The notes: generated by a model not told the origin, from the sequence alone. A DNA stretch of 64,000 nt from Hymenobacter baengnokdamensis (GCF_008728635.1 NZ_CP044285.1:3472001-3536000); one strand, 5' to 3'; positions 9,136 through 16,880 are shown, numbered from the stretch's first letter. Translations and numbers: made by a program.

Positions 9136-9984
9136 TTAGAGGTCACTAATACGCAGCGTTTCGGCCAGCCGTACGCCCTTATCGGTGAGTTGCACGGTGC
9201 AGGCTTCATGCAGCGGGTCGTGCTCCAGCAGCAGCACCCAGCTTTCTTCGGCGGCGCGGCGCAGCACCGCCTCTTTTTCGCTGAGCGTGACGAGCGGGCG
9301 CACGTCGTAGCTCATCACGTAGGGCAGCGGAATGTGGGCCGCACTTGGCAGCAGGTCAGCCATGTAGGCCAGTGTGCGGCCTTGGTACTGCATCAGCGGC
9401 ACCATCATTTTCTCGGTGTGGCCGTTGGCAAACAGAATGTCGCTGAACTGCGGCAGGGCATCGGGCACTCCGTGAGCCGGGTCGATAAAGCGGAGCTGGC
9501 CGCTTTCCTGAATGGGTCGGATATTCTCAGCCAGGAAACTGGCTTTCTCGCGGGCGTTGGGTTGGTTAGCCCAGACCCAATGTGCTTCGTTGCTCCAGTA
9601 GGTAGCGTTTGCAAAAGCCGTTTGCAAGGCGCCATCGGGCCGGCGCACCACCGAGCCGCCGCAGTGGTCGAAGTGCAGGTGCGTGAGAAAAACATCGGTG
9701 ATGTCGGCACTCGTAAAGCCCAGCTTGCGCAGCGATTTTTCGAGGGTGTCGTCGCCGTGCAGGTAAAAGTGGCCCCGAAACTTTTCGTCCTGCTTCTCGC
9801 CAATGCCATTGTCGACAAGAATCAGGCGCCCGCCATCTTCCACCAGCAGGCAGCGCATGGCCCAGGTACACATATTGTTGGCGTCGGGTGGGTTCAGCTT
9901 CTGCCACATCGACCTGGGTACCACGCCAAACATGGCACCACCGTCGAGCTTAAACAAACCGGTATCTATCGAATGGATTTTCAT
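9136..9984 (-). CDS. MBL fold metallo-hydrolase
   Basis: A 282-residue metallo-beta-lactamase-fold hydrolase with the dinuclear zinc motif THLHFDHCGG (His102, His104, Asp106, His107). The N-terminal segment with GGAMFGVVPRSMW and the later NGHTEKMMVPLM segment place it with the lactonase/phosphotriesterase-like subgroup that includes quorum-quenching enzymes, but substrate cannot be read from sequence. There is no signal peptide, so it is probably cytoplasmic. The stretch DNGIGEKQDEKFRGHF (residues 58-73) is usual for Bacteroidota members. Transcribed on the same strand as its neighbours but separated by short gaps. Confidence 0.92.
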   Translation of the reverse strand: MKIHSIDTGLFKLDGGAMFGVVPRSMWQKLNPPDANNMCTWAMRCLLVEDGGRLILVDNGIGEKQDEKFRGHFYLHGDDTLEKSLRKLGFTSADITDVFLTHLHFDHCGGSVVRRPDGALQTAFANATYWSNEAHWVWANQPNAREKASFLAENIRPIQESGQLRFIDPAHGVPDALPQFSDILFANGHTEKMMVPLMQYQGRTLAYMADLLPSAAHIPLPYVMSYDVRPLVTLSEKEAVLRRAAEESWVLLLEHDPLHEACTVQLTDKGVRLAETLRISDL

Positions 9985-10060
9985 ATGGAGTTATAGCTTA
10001 AAAGCTGAAGTCGTAGCTATCTGGCTACCAGCCCGCGCTTTCAACTTTATAATCCTACGT

Positions 10061-11008
10061 CTATTCAACCACTACCCCCATTGCCGAAAACTTATCGATG
10101 CGCTGCGAAATGCGCTCTTCGGCCGGTATGGCGGCTAGCTCCGCCAGCGTTGCGAGCAGGGTTTGCTTGAGCGTATTTATCATCTGCGCAGCATCGGTAT
10201 GAGCCCCACCCAGAGGTTCTTTGATAATGCCATCAACGAGGCCGGCCCGCTGCATATCAGTAGCCGTAAGCTTAAGCGCCTCGGCGGCCTGCTCCTTATA
10301 GTCCCACGAGCGCCATAGGATACTGCTGCAAGACTCGGGAGAAATAACTGAATACCAGGTATTTTCCAGCATCATCACCCGGTCGCCGATGGCAATACCC
10401 AGCGCGCCACCGCTGGCCCCCTCCCCAATAATGATACATACGACGGGTACCTTAAGCATGAACATTTCCTTCAGGTTGCGGGCAATAGCTTCGCCCTGGC
10501 CACGCTCTTCCGCTTCCTGGCCCGGATAAGCTCCCATGGTATCGATTAGCGTTACGATAGGCAGCTTAAACTTTTCAGCCAGCTTCATCAGACGCAGCGC
10601 CTTACGATAGCCTTCGGGGTTGGCCATGCCAAAGTTTCGGTACTGCCGCTCCTTGGTATTGTGGCCTTTTTGCTGACCAATAAACATCACCGCCTGGCCA
10701 TCCAGCTCGCCCAGGCCGCCCACCATCGCCTTATCGTCGCCCACGGTGCGGTCTCCATGCAACTCTACAAACTTGTCGACCATTCCCCCAATATAATCCA
10801 GCATCTGGGGCCGCTCGGGGTGGCGCGAAAGCTGCACGCGCTGCCAGCGCGTGAGGTTGGCATAGGTTTCCTTTTTCAGGGCTTCTATCTTGGCCTCCAG
10901 GGCTACAACGGCGTCTGCTACGTCGACGTCGCTGTCTTGGGCGAGTTGCTGCATCTGACGCAGCTTGTCTTCGAGGGCGGCAATGGGTTGTTCAAAATCA
11001 AGCAGCAT
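10061..11008 (-). CDS. accA: Acetyl-CoA carboxylase carboxyltransferase subunit alpha
   Basis: AccA is the alpha half of the carboxyltransferase that moves CO2 from carboxybiotin to acetyl-CoA in the first step of fatty acid synthesis. The 315-residue length is normal. Visible hallmarks are [14 protein letters not shown] at the N-terminus, [36 protein letters not shown] (the acyl-CoA binding and active-site region), [21 protein letters not shown] and [13 protein letters not shown]. It needs AccD from elsewhere in the genome. A TACCTTTG element lies about 110 bp upstream. Confidence 0.97.
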   Translation of the reverse strand: MLLDFEQPIAALEDKLRQMQQLAQDSDVDVADAVVALEAKIEALKKETYANLTRWQRVQLSRHPERPQMLDYIGGMVDKFVELHGDRTVGDDKAMVGGLGELDGQAVMFIGQQKGHNTKERQYRNFGMANPEGYRKALRLMKLAEKFKLPIVTLIDTMGAYPGQEAEERGQGEAIARNLKEMFMLKVPVVCIIIGEGASGGALGIAIGDRVMMLENTWYSVISPESCSSILWRSWDYKEQAAEALKLTATDMQRAGLVDGIIKEPLGGAHTDAAQMINTLKQTLLATLAELAAIPAEERISQRIDKFSAMGVVVE

Positions 11009-11116
11009 AAGTGGGGTCGCTGAGTAATCGGGAGTGCTAAATGCGTTTTTGGTGCCGATAAAGGCCTTGAGCTACCAAGCAGCTCATGCGCCATAAGCGA
11101 CCAAAATACCGGGCGG

Positions 11117-11124
11117 CAAAGGTA
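11117..11124 (-). promoter_or_regulatory. -7 promoter element for accA
   Basis: The minus strand reads TACCTTTG, an exact match to TAnnTTTG, about 108 nt upstream of the accA ATG. This leaves a leader of about 100 nt. A TTG lies about 25 nt further upstream, slightly far for a -33 box. Confidence 0.5.
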
Positions 11125-11225
11125 AACCCAAACCCACACTAGCCGCCATCAAAAATTAATCCCCTTGAAAAACAAGCCTCAACGCCTGTACAATCCCCAA
11201 ACACCCGCTTTTTTTGGCCCGTTGC

Positions 11226-11257
11226 TTGTGGAAACGTTTTCCCTTGCCCTACCTTTG
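11226..11257 (+). promoter_or_regulatory. Promoter of tRNA-Asp
   Basis: TTG at 11226-11228 and TACCTTTG at 11250-11257 are separated by 21 nt, a good fit to the Bacteroidota primary sigma consensus. The tRNA starts 45 nt further on. Confidence 0.75.
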
Positions 11258-11301
11258 TATCACCAAAACGGAAAAGCGACATGCTTTCTGTTTTAGCAAA
11301 C

Positions 11302-11375
11302 GGTTTGGTAGTTCAGTTGGTTAGAATGCCGCCCTGTCACGGCGGAGGTCGCGGGTTCGAGTCCCGTCCAGACCG
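11302..11375 (+). tRNA. tRNA-Asp (anticodon GUC)
   Basis: A 74-nt cloverleaf can be folded. The acceptor stem is GGTTTGG with CCAGACC (one G-U pair) and discriminator G; the D arm lies in AGTTCAGTTGGTTAGAAT; the anticodon stem is CCGCC/GGCGG with loop CTGTCAC and anticodon GTC at 11336-11338; the T arm is CGGGTTCGAGTCCCG. CCA is not encoded. Leader and trailer carry a 12-bp inverted repeat with one mismatch (11291-11302 with 11381-11392), which could extend the precursor stem. Confidence 0.96.
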
Positions 11376-11390
11376 CGAATCGTTTGCAAA

Positions 11391-11425
11391 AAGGCCATTT
11401 CCAGCTCGGAAATGGCCTTTTTCTT
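11391..11425 (+). terminator. Terminator of tRNA-Asp
   Basis: A perfect 12-bp stem (11391-11402 with 11408-11419), a 5-nt loop and a T-rich tail, 15 nt after the tRNA. Confidence 0.92.
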
Positions 11426-11436
11426 TGTCCAAACTG

Positions 11437-11460
11437 AAAAGGGTGGCAAAAAGGGTGGCA
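11437..11460. repeat. Tandem 12-bp direct repeat, possible recombinase arm site
   Basis: The 12-mer AAAAGGGTGGCA is present twice in a row without mismatch, just after the tRNA terminator and just before a phage-gene remnant. Short direct repeats of this kind are typical of arm-type sites at tyrosine-recombinase attachment regions, but no integrase gene remains here, so the role is inferred. Confidence 0.5.
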
Positions 11461-11465
11461 AGCCG

Positions 11466-11999
11466 TTACCGGATTGCGGCATGCTCGCGGTCCTGGGCCC
11501 GGTAGTTTAGCTCCAGCTCAATAGCGGCGGTATCCGTCTGGTCCCAGCCGATATACTGGCGGCTGGGCAGGGCGCGCACCGCATCTTCCACCCGCTCGAC
11601 GGCTCGTATCAACTCCTGGCCACTGGCCGATGCCCCGGCCACCGACGGTACCGCGCCGGTACCACCTACTCCCCCATCGGCAAAGTAGCCGGGCTTGGGC
11701 CGCACCGGTGCCCCGCCCCGATACAGGCTGGTATCAATCAGCTCATCGACCAGGTGCTTGTTGTTGGCGTAGGTGTCGCGGGAGAGAATCATGTAGGCCT
11801 CGCCTTTCTCCCACTCGCCCAGGTGCTCACCGGTGGCCCCGTCCACCATCCGGATACCACCGCCCGAGTGACGCTGCCCAACGTCGGCCACGCCGGCGCG
11901 GGCATTGATGCGGCCACCAGTCGCGTAATGCTTGATACTCTGCCCAGCGCGGCTGAAGAAACCACCCTGACTTGAATTTGGGTGCTCATTGTGAGGTTG
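11466..11999 (-). pseudogene. C-terminal remnant of a phage tape-measure-like protein
   Basis: The frame is open from 11999 to a TAA at 11466-11468 but has no proper start. It reads FFSRAGQSIKHYATGGRI and onward, then GGGIRMVDGATGEHLGEW, EKGEAYMILSRDTYANN and a glycine/alanine-rich stretch with GYFADGGVGGTGAVP. Glycine-rich repeats followed by this segment resemble the C-terminal end of tail tape-measure proteins in Bacteroidota phages and elements. An overlapping frame has an ATG at 11989 but its sequence looks random. The large N-terminal part is absent, so this is a leftover. The identification is by resemblance; what is certain is a truncated frame next to a tRNA. Confidence 0.55.
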
Positions 12000-12198
12000 T
12001 TAAGGGGTGATGTTGATACTGTAATATTCTTGATAAAGAACGATTTACAGAAATTTTAACAACCTTTTTTGAAAGAAAAATGGATTATTTATCCACAAAA
12101 AAATGGCAGCAAAAAGCCCCTGGTGGCAGGTAGTATGAACGACTTTAAACCTGCAATAAGCAGATATGAGTTTGAGGTGAGGCATTATCTTTACCACT

Positions 12199-12510
12199 AT
12201 GAAAAAACTACTTCTTATTGGCGCATTCCTATTCTCACTTAGTACTTCGCCAGTGATGGCCCAGACGAGAGCGCCTCAGGTCTTGGTAGTGCGAATTGGC
12301 ATCGAGTATCTGGCCATTATCTATCCCGATGGAAAGAGTGAGATCCTGGATGCAATAGGTCCTTCTTTGCTTAGCGAGAAAAAAAAGCTTGTTGATTCTG
12401 GCGAAATATATCAACATGCAATAGCAAATATTTATGAAAATGGATACGAACTCAAAAGCACATTCTCTAGCCCGGCAACCGGTGTAACGCTAGTATTTAC
12501 GAAAGAATAA
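12199..12510 (+). CDS. Small exported protein, unknown function
   Basis: A 103-residue protein beginning MKKLLLIGAFLFSLSTSPVMAQ, a clear signal peptide with cleavage after VMA. The mature 81 residues include VVRIGIEYLAIIYPDGK and end with VTLVFTKE, suggesting a small alpha/beta domain; I do not recognise it. The gene is AT-rich compared with the chromosome and lies inside the decayed accessory region, between the tape-measure remnant and the transposase, so it may be cargo of the old element. Confidence 0.68.
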   Translation: MKKLLLIGAFLFSLSTSPVMAQTRAPQVLVVRIGIEYLAIIYPDGKSEILDAIGPSLLSEKKKLVDSGEIYQHAIANIYENGYELKSTFSSPATGVTLVFTKE

Positions 12511-12563
12511 TAGCCTTGTAGCCCAGATACTCAGGGGCATTGCATTCTTATTAGAATCTGATG

Positions 12564-13628
12564 TTACGCACGAAGTTGACCGAGTTGGTGGTACATGGCT
12601 TTCAGGCCCACGGTATAGAGTTGGGCTTTGAGGCGAAAATGACCGAGGCCGCACTTGAGCTTGAGCACTTCGAGCTTGGTGTAAGCCAACACGGCGGCAA
12701 AGAAATGGGTGGCCTGCGTGGGCACGGTTTTGGTGGGCGCCTTGCCCATGGAGGCATTCTGTTTGAGCGACTTATGATATTCTTCCACTCGCCACCGGCT
12801 CTGGTAAATCGTGGTCAGTTGGGCTTGTGTCAGGTCGGTGTCGCTGCTGACCAGATACAACATGCCCTGGCTCCCGTCCTGGTTTGTAAAGACTTGTCTG
12901 CGCACGAGCACCGCCGCTTGGACGGAGCGCAAATAGACCCGCACGGGCTGCGCATCGGCAAAGACCAGCGACTGCACGGCCTGAAACCGGCCTTGCGCCC
13001 GGTCGGCTTCGCTCAGGGCCACGGTGCGGCTGCTTTCCAGGGCAAAAACGAACTGATGGCCCAGCGCCCGCACCAGGCACATGTTCTCGGCTGAAGCGTA
13101 CCAGGAATCCGCCAGCAGGTAGCGGTAGGCCACCTGTTGCTGGGCCACGCGCAGCATCTGCTGCAGGTACTCGTTCTTGGTAAACGGACTCTGGTAGCTG
13201 GTTTTCTGGGTCTTGGGGTGGTAGACGGGCACGGTTTTGCGCACCAGCTCGACGGCGATGGGCAGGGCCAGCTCGCCGGCCTGGTAGAGCAGCGTGACGA
13301 AATTCAGCCCCTTGACATAGCGCTGCTGGCTGTGGTCCCAATGGGTGCACATCAGCTCATTGGCGTCGGTGTGGGCCTTTTCCAGCACCGAATCGTCCAC
13401 GATGAGCACCGCGAACTCGTCGACAGGCCGCCGGGCCTCGGCCTGGCGAATCAGCGGCTTGGCCTGCCGCCAGATATCGGCCGGGCCGTAGCTGGCCTGG
13501 CTCAGCCAGCGCGTGACGTGGTCGTGGCTCAACGCCCCGTCCAACAGCCGCGACAAGCCCGTAGCCGTGGTCGGGCCCGTCGAACTCAGCAAATAATCCG
13601 TGTACAGGTCCAGTGTACTACTCCCCAA
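12564..13628 (-). CDS. DDE transposase, IS4/IS701-type
   Basis: A 354-residue cut-and-paste transposase with the RNase H-like DDE core: first Asp in VLIVDDSVLEKAHTDANEL, second in YLLADSWYASAEN, and Glu in RWRVEEYHKSLKQNASM. The frame appears intact. The N-terminus begins at a TTG formed by the end of the neighbouring IS3 element, directly followed by TLDLYTDYLLSS, which normally lies a few residues inside this family; the IS3 insertion therefore removed or replaced the native start and promoter. The matching terminal repeat on the upstream side is not seen. Family naming between IS4 and IS701 is uncertain without a search. Confidence 0.85.
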   Translation of the reverse strand: MGSSTLDLYTDYLLSSTGPTTATGLSRLLDGALSHDHVTRWLSQASYGPADIWRQAKPLIRQAEARRPVDEFAVLIVDDSVLEKAHTDANELMCTHWDHSQQRYVKGLNFVTLLYQAGELALPIAVELVRKTVPVYHPKTQKTSYQSPFTKNEYLQQMLRVAQQQVAYRYLLADSWYASAENMCLVRALGHQFVFALESSRTVALSEADRAQGRFQAVQSLVFADAQPVRVYLRSVQAAVLVRRQVFTNQDGSQGMLYLVSSDTDLTQAQLTTIYQSRWRVEEYHKSLKQNASMGKAPTKTVPTQATHFFAAVLAYTKLEVLKLKCGLGHFRLKAQLYTVGLKAMYHQLGQLRA

Positions 13629-13666
13629 AAACTGGACAGTTTAGCGGGGCTTGTTAAATAATATGC

Positions 13667-14483
13667 TTATGCTTGGATAAACGAAGGTTGAGCGAAGACC
13701 TGGGCGGGAGTTTGGCCCTCCAGACTTTGATGTGGTCGGCGGTGGTTGTAGTAGGCAAAGTACGTCTGCAATTGGTGATGGAGGTGGTGGCCATCGTCGG
13801 CGGGATTGAGGTAAATATGCTCCCACTTGACCGTGCGCCAGAGGCGCTCAATGAAAGCGTTGTCGGTGGCGCGGCCCCGACCATCGCGGCTGATGCGGCA
13901 GCCAGCTTGAAGCAGGGCCTGCTCATAGGCCAAGCTGGTAAACTGGCTACCCTGGTCGGAGTTGAAGATATGCGGGGCCGGGGCCACCCGCAGCGCATCG
14001 GCTAGGGCCCGCAGGCAGAAGTCCACATCGAGCGTGTTGGAGAGCTGCCAACTGAGTACATAGCGCGAGTGCCAGTCGAGCACGGCGGCCAGATACAGGA
14101 AGCCCTTGGCCATGGGCACGTAGGTGATGTCCGTGCTCAAAGTGCCGCCCCGGCGGCACCAAGACCTCGTTGGGCGCGGTGGCCGGGCGCTCGCGCAGCA
14201 GATAGGGATAGGGGGTAACACCCTGACCAGGAATGCTTAACCGCGGCTTAGGATAGACCGGCTCGTGGCCCATCAGGCGCACGAGCCGCCGCACGCGCTT
14301 TTCGTTGACAAGGTGGCCGGCCAGGCGCAGGTGGTCGCGTAGGCCGCGCACACCTTTGAAATTACGCTGCGTAAACTCCTCCTCGAGCAGGCGCATCAAC
14401 TCCAGGTTATAGGCACTTTCCCCGCAGAGCTGGTAGTAGAAGCTGCTGCGCGAGAGGCCCAGGGCCTGGCAGCGGGCCTGCAC
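13667..14483 (-). pseudogene. IS3 OrfB transposase, frameshifted
   Basis: Two overlapping frames together make a typical OrfB. The upstream frame gives the HTH_21-like segment CQALGLSRSSFYYQ through GVTPYPYLLRERPATAPNEV; the downstream frame resumes at STDITYVPMAKGFLYLAAVL and contains FNSDQGSQFTS and ATDNAFIERLWRTVKWE, the integrase DDE core. At the join (about 14139-14162) there is a short palindrome, GTGCCGCC CC GGCGGCAC on the plus strand. Relative to the usual NEVWSTDITYVP the DNA is about 22 nt too long, which breaks the frame just at the first catalytic Asp. The element should therefore be unable to move by itself. Confidence 0.82.
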
Positions 14484-14525
14484 TGAACTGGCCGGGTCGG
14501 TCTGGTTAACCAGCGCGCTGCTGGG

Positions 14526-14816
14526 CTACTGACATGGCCCCAGCGTTTTTTTTAGCAGCGCATTTTCCATCTGCAGCCGGCCGATGGCGGCGTACAGGGG
14601 CTCTACGTCCGGGGCTGGTGCGGCGGGCGCGGGCGCTTCGGCAAAGACCTGAGCGGCCTGCTGGCATAGCTGCAGCTTCCAGCGACTGATTTGGGCTGGG
14701 GCCAGCTGGTAGTGGGCCGCCAACTCGGCCAGGGGCTGGCGCTCGGTGAGCGCGGCCAGCGCCACCTCAGCTTTAAACTCGGCCGTGTAGCGACGGCGGG
14801 TGCGTTTGGGACTCAT
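14526..14816 (-). CDS. IS3 OrfA (helix-turn-helix subunit)
   Basis: A 96-residue transposase subunit with the HTH_Tnp_1 pattern: RRRYTAEFKAEVALAALT, then LAELAAHYQLAPAQISRWK as the recognition helix region, then a leucine-zipper-like end IGRLQMENALLKKTLG. It stops at a TAG 42 bases before the start of OrfB in the same frame. An A8 run at 14546-14553 lies where IS3 elements often frameshift, but a simple -1 shift does not give a long fusion here. Confidence 0.85.
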   Translation of the reverse strand: MSPKRTRRRYTAEFKAEVALAALTERQPLAELAAHYQLAPAQISRWKLQLCQQAAQVFAEAPAPAAPAPDVEPLYAAIGRLQMENALLKKTLGPCQ

Positions 14817-14864
14817 GGATTTGACTAAGATAGCCCGCCTGAACTGTCCAACTTTTGGGGAGTA

Positions 14865-15237
14865 CTACAGGGGTTGCTATTAAACCAGAACAGAAACGAG
14901 CCCGATTGCTTGGCTGCGTAGGCCGTCTCGTTGATGATGGACTACGGGCCTCCTCCTTCACGCTCACCGGCTCACCAGCGGGCAGGTAGAGCCGGCGAAA
15001 GTCAGTCAAGTCGTCATCGACCATGAGCAGGTTGCCAAAGTGCTGGTACATCCAGTTGCGCTTGGCTTGCAGACCCACCACGCTGTCGGGGTGCGTCACC
15101 AGCTGCGCGCCCGGGTGCGCGGCGCGGTACTCGGCCGCCTGGCTCTCGGCGATGCACACGATGGCCGAGGGCAGCAGACCGAGGGTAGCGATACGCCCGG
15201 CCCGCTTGTGCGAGGGAATGCCTACTTCAACGTGCAT
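14865..15237 (-). pseudogene. Broken phage glycosyltransferase-like gene (TAGT-like)
   Basis: The frame starts MHVEVGIPSHKRAGRIATLG and contains LPSAIVCIAESQAAEY and LLMVDDDLTDFRRLY. The opening strand IPSHKRAGR, a later AKRNWM segment and a DDD metal-binding motif fit a GT-A glycosyltransferase, most like the TET-associated glycosyltransferases that phages use to modify DNA bases. Near 14945 the reading shifts: another frame continues sensibly with IINETAYAAKQSGSFLFWFNSNP up to the IS3 border at 14864, where it is cut. It thus carries a frameshift and a truncation. Its ATG overlaps the end of the gene upstream by 16 bp, so they were once an operon. The family call is by motif only. Confidence 0.5.
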
Positions 15238-15682
15238 CGCTCGGCAAACGCTTTGGCGTCGATTACGTGGGTCTGGCCTACTTCCTGGCTCTTGTAACTC
15301 TGGCGTTTGTCCACGCCCAGCAGTTCGCGCACGTTGTTTTCGTCAATCTCATTGCGGCACACAATGACAAAGGCCGTGTACTTCTCGCTGAACTCAGCCA
15401 CGATGGGGTATTCGGGCTCAGCTTCCTTGCCAGCCGCGCCGGCACCAGCTACCTGCTCATCCATCGCGGCGAGCAGCAGGCCTATGTCGTCGAGCACGTC
15501 GGCATCCTCACCGCGCAGCAAGTCCTCTATCTACTCGCCCTCGCTGATATTCGAGGCCGGGCCGTACATGCCCAGCAGCAGGTTGTGGCGCTTGTTGAAC
15601 GTCAGCAGCACGTCGGCCGTGTAGAGCGTGGCGGCTTCGAATACCCCTAAAGCAGTTTCGGAATCAGGATAAGGCTGGTCAA
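15222..15682 (-). pseudogene. Phage-type protein fragment with an in-frame TAG
   Basis: The open part (15222-15521) reads ADVLDDIGLLLAAMDEQ, then EYPIVAEFSEKYTAFVIVC and LLGVDKRQSYKSQEVGQTHV. The same frame is readable upstream of a TAG at 15531-15533 with FEAATLYTADVLLTFNKR and GMYGPASNISEGE, so a CAG codon has probably become TAG. It runs back to about 15682, where it meets a small hairpin repeat. I do not recognise the family with certainty; the pairing with a glycosyltransferase-like gene suggests a phage nucleotide- or DNA-modification module. It is not functional as full-length protein. Confidence 0.55.
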
Positions 15683-15709
15683 GTAGCGCGGACTAAAAGC
15701 CCGCGCTAC
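15683..15709. repeat. Short hairpin, GTAGCGCGG...CCGCGCTAC
   Basis: An 11-bp stem with one mismatch (15683-15693 with 15699-15709) and a 5-nt loop. The outer sequence resembles the ends of the larger palindromes at 61481-61559 and 62641-62721, so it may be a short relative. It marks the point where the upstream coding fragment becomes unreadable. Confidence 0.55.
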
Positions 15710-16058
15710 CGTACAACGACTCCAAAACAAATCTAGTATCAGATTAGTGTATATAGCGTGCTGCCGGCTATACGCGCTTAGGAAGAATGAGTGACGCGAA
15801 CGACGAGCGGACAGCCCGATCTCTACCTTAGCGTAGCAGCTGCGCTAAGGTAGAGATCGGCAGCTACTCACCGCAGAGTGTGCATCGAGCCAGGCCTTAA
15901 TGTGGCGTCATACCCGCATTTACTACTAGCACAGGCATACAGGCATAAGTTAATAGTCACGGCAGCCCGAGCAAGTAGCTGACAAGCAGCCTCATTGCAC
16001 AGCTTACTAGCAAATTCTCCTGCGTTGGCAACTACCCGCTACATCCGCCCGCGCTGCA
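15710..16058. other. Gene-free stretch of the accessory region
   Basis: I see no coding frame with protein-like composition here. The only structure is the perfect 18-bp inverted repeat listed separately. Confidence 0.5.
15816..15860. repeat. Perfect 18-bp inverted repeat
   Basis: CCGATCTCTACCTTAGCG at 15816-15833 pairs without mismatch with 15843-15860 across a 9-nt loop. There is no T run and no adjacent gene to terminate, so it looks more like a mobile palindrome or an element end than a terminator. Confidence 0.75.
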
Positions 16059-16223
16059 TTAGTTCGAAAGCTGCCTTGTTCCGTTGAACTCGGCCACAAT
16101 CTGCGCAAAGGTTGGCGGTTGTGCCAGCTGAGAACAAGCCTTAATGCGCTGCCATAACTGGTGAGCCAGGGATGGTTTACCCGGAGCCACCTTGCTTCGC
16201 TTCGTGAATGTCAGCCTTTTCAT
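16059..16223 (-). CDS. Possible small protein of 54 residues
   Basis: An ATG at 16223 opens a frame of 54 codons ending TAA, reading MKRLTFTKRSKVAPGKPSLA then HQLWQRIKACSQLAQPPTFA and QIVAEFNGT. The N-terminus is basic and the middle can form an amphipathic helix. Composition looks like real protein rather than a shadow, and nothing else covers this stretch. There is no recognised domain and no clear ribosome binding site. It could be an orphan gene of the old element or chance. Confidence 0.35.
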   Translation of the reverse strand: MKRLTFTKRSKVAPGKPSLAHQLWQRIKACSQLAQPPTFAQIVAEFNGTRQLSN

Positions 16224-16432
16224 AGAACACTGCTTAAAGGTTTACGAATAAGGGAACGTACGGAACTATAGCCGTATCGGATTTTATTACCATTAGCCTA
16301 CTTAAACGCGGAGTAGCATTCGGCAATACCGCGCTCCCATGGCGCATCTGCTTGCTGTAATGTGCGTTAGGCCACGCATTTAAAATTGCGTGAGGTAATC
16401 AAAAACCAAGACCTCCTGAGGCATTATCTACC

Positions 16433-16876
16433 TCACAACCGGTCAAGGGTGCTGTCGGGGGCGCAAAGCCACTGCATCGCCTCTCCTTCATCGTGGAACA
16501 GGCCGATATCATACGGACGCTCCCGGTCTACGGCATACGCTACGTACTTTTTATGCTCGGCATCTGACCGATACACTTCAAATAAAGCCGGGGAGCTAAG
16601 CACCGCCATCCGCAGCCGCGTCGGGGCCAGCCGCGCAACGGCCTCCGGATAGAAGCTATTGGTTACCCAGGCGCTTAGCTCTACCGCAACTTTTTCGCGG
16701 CGCCGTACATCCAGCAGCCAATGATTCATTCCCGCTTCCACAGCGCCACGCAGCATTCGCGCATAATCGGCCTGCACAACTTCCAAGGAGGCATGCGTAT
16801 GCCAGCGCACCACCATTACCTGCAGGTCGGTACGAAAGGAAATAATCCGGGATTCGAGCTCTATCGGAACCAGCAT
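16433..16876 (-). CDS. STAS/SpoIIAA-like hypothetical protein
   Basis: A 147-residue cytoplasmic protein without signal or membrane segment. The order of elements (strand-rich start ESRIISFRTDLQVMVVRWH, a helix with YARMLRGAVEAGMNHWLLDV, then a helix and strand with TRLRMAVLSS) resembles the SpoIIAA/STAS-like fold common in Bacteroidota as small unassigned proteins. A gene at 38574-39026 has the same layout (a W-containing strand, a central LL-D block, then a helix followed by a V-A strand) and may be a distant paralogue. Such domains bind ligands or partner proteins in signalling. The exact role is unknown. Confidence 0.65.
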   Translation of the reverse strand: MLVPIELESRIISFRTDLQVMVVRWHTHASLEVVQADYARMLRGAVEAGMNHWLLDVRRREKVAVELSAWVTNSFYPEAVARLAPTRLRMAVLSSPALFEVYRSDAEHKKYVAYAVDRERPYDIGLFHDEGEAMQWLCAPDSTLDRL

Positions 16877-16880
16877 AATG

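Larger units (their letters stand above)
13619..14864 (-). mobile_element. IS3-family insertion sequence (degenerate)
   Basis: An element of about 1.25 kb bounded by 33-bp imperfect inverted repeats (13619-13651 and 14832-14864) that begin TACTCCCCAAAA. It carries an orfA/orfB pair on the minus strand. GTACTAC occurs at both borders (13615-13621 and 14862-14868) and may reflect a target duplication, though it overlaps the repeat ends and the exact boundaries are unresolved. It sits directly against the 5' end of the IS4/IS701-type transposase on one side and a broken phage-type gene on the other. Confidence 0.85.

Noticed and set aside
11302..11999. A duplicated tRNA 3' end marking the other attachment site
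   Set aside because: I looked for a second copy of the T-arm and acceptor sequence in the accessory region and saw none, so the far boundary of the element is not defined.
14526..14553. Programmed -1 frameshift at the A8 run in IS3 orfA
   Set aside because: A -1 shift leads to a stop after about 14 codons, so it cannot make the OrfAB fusion in this copy.
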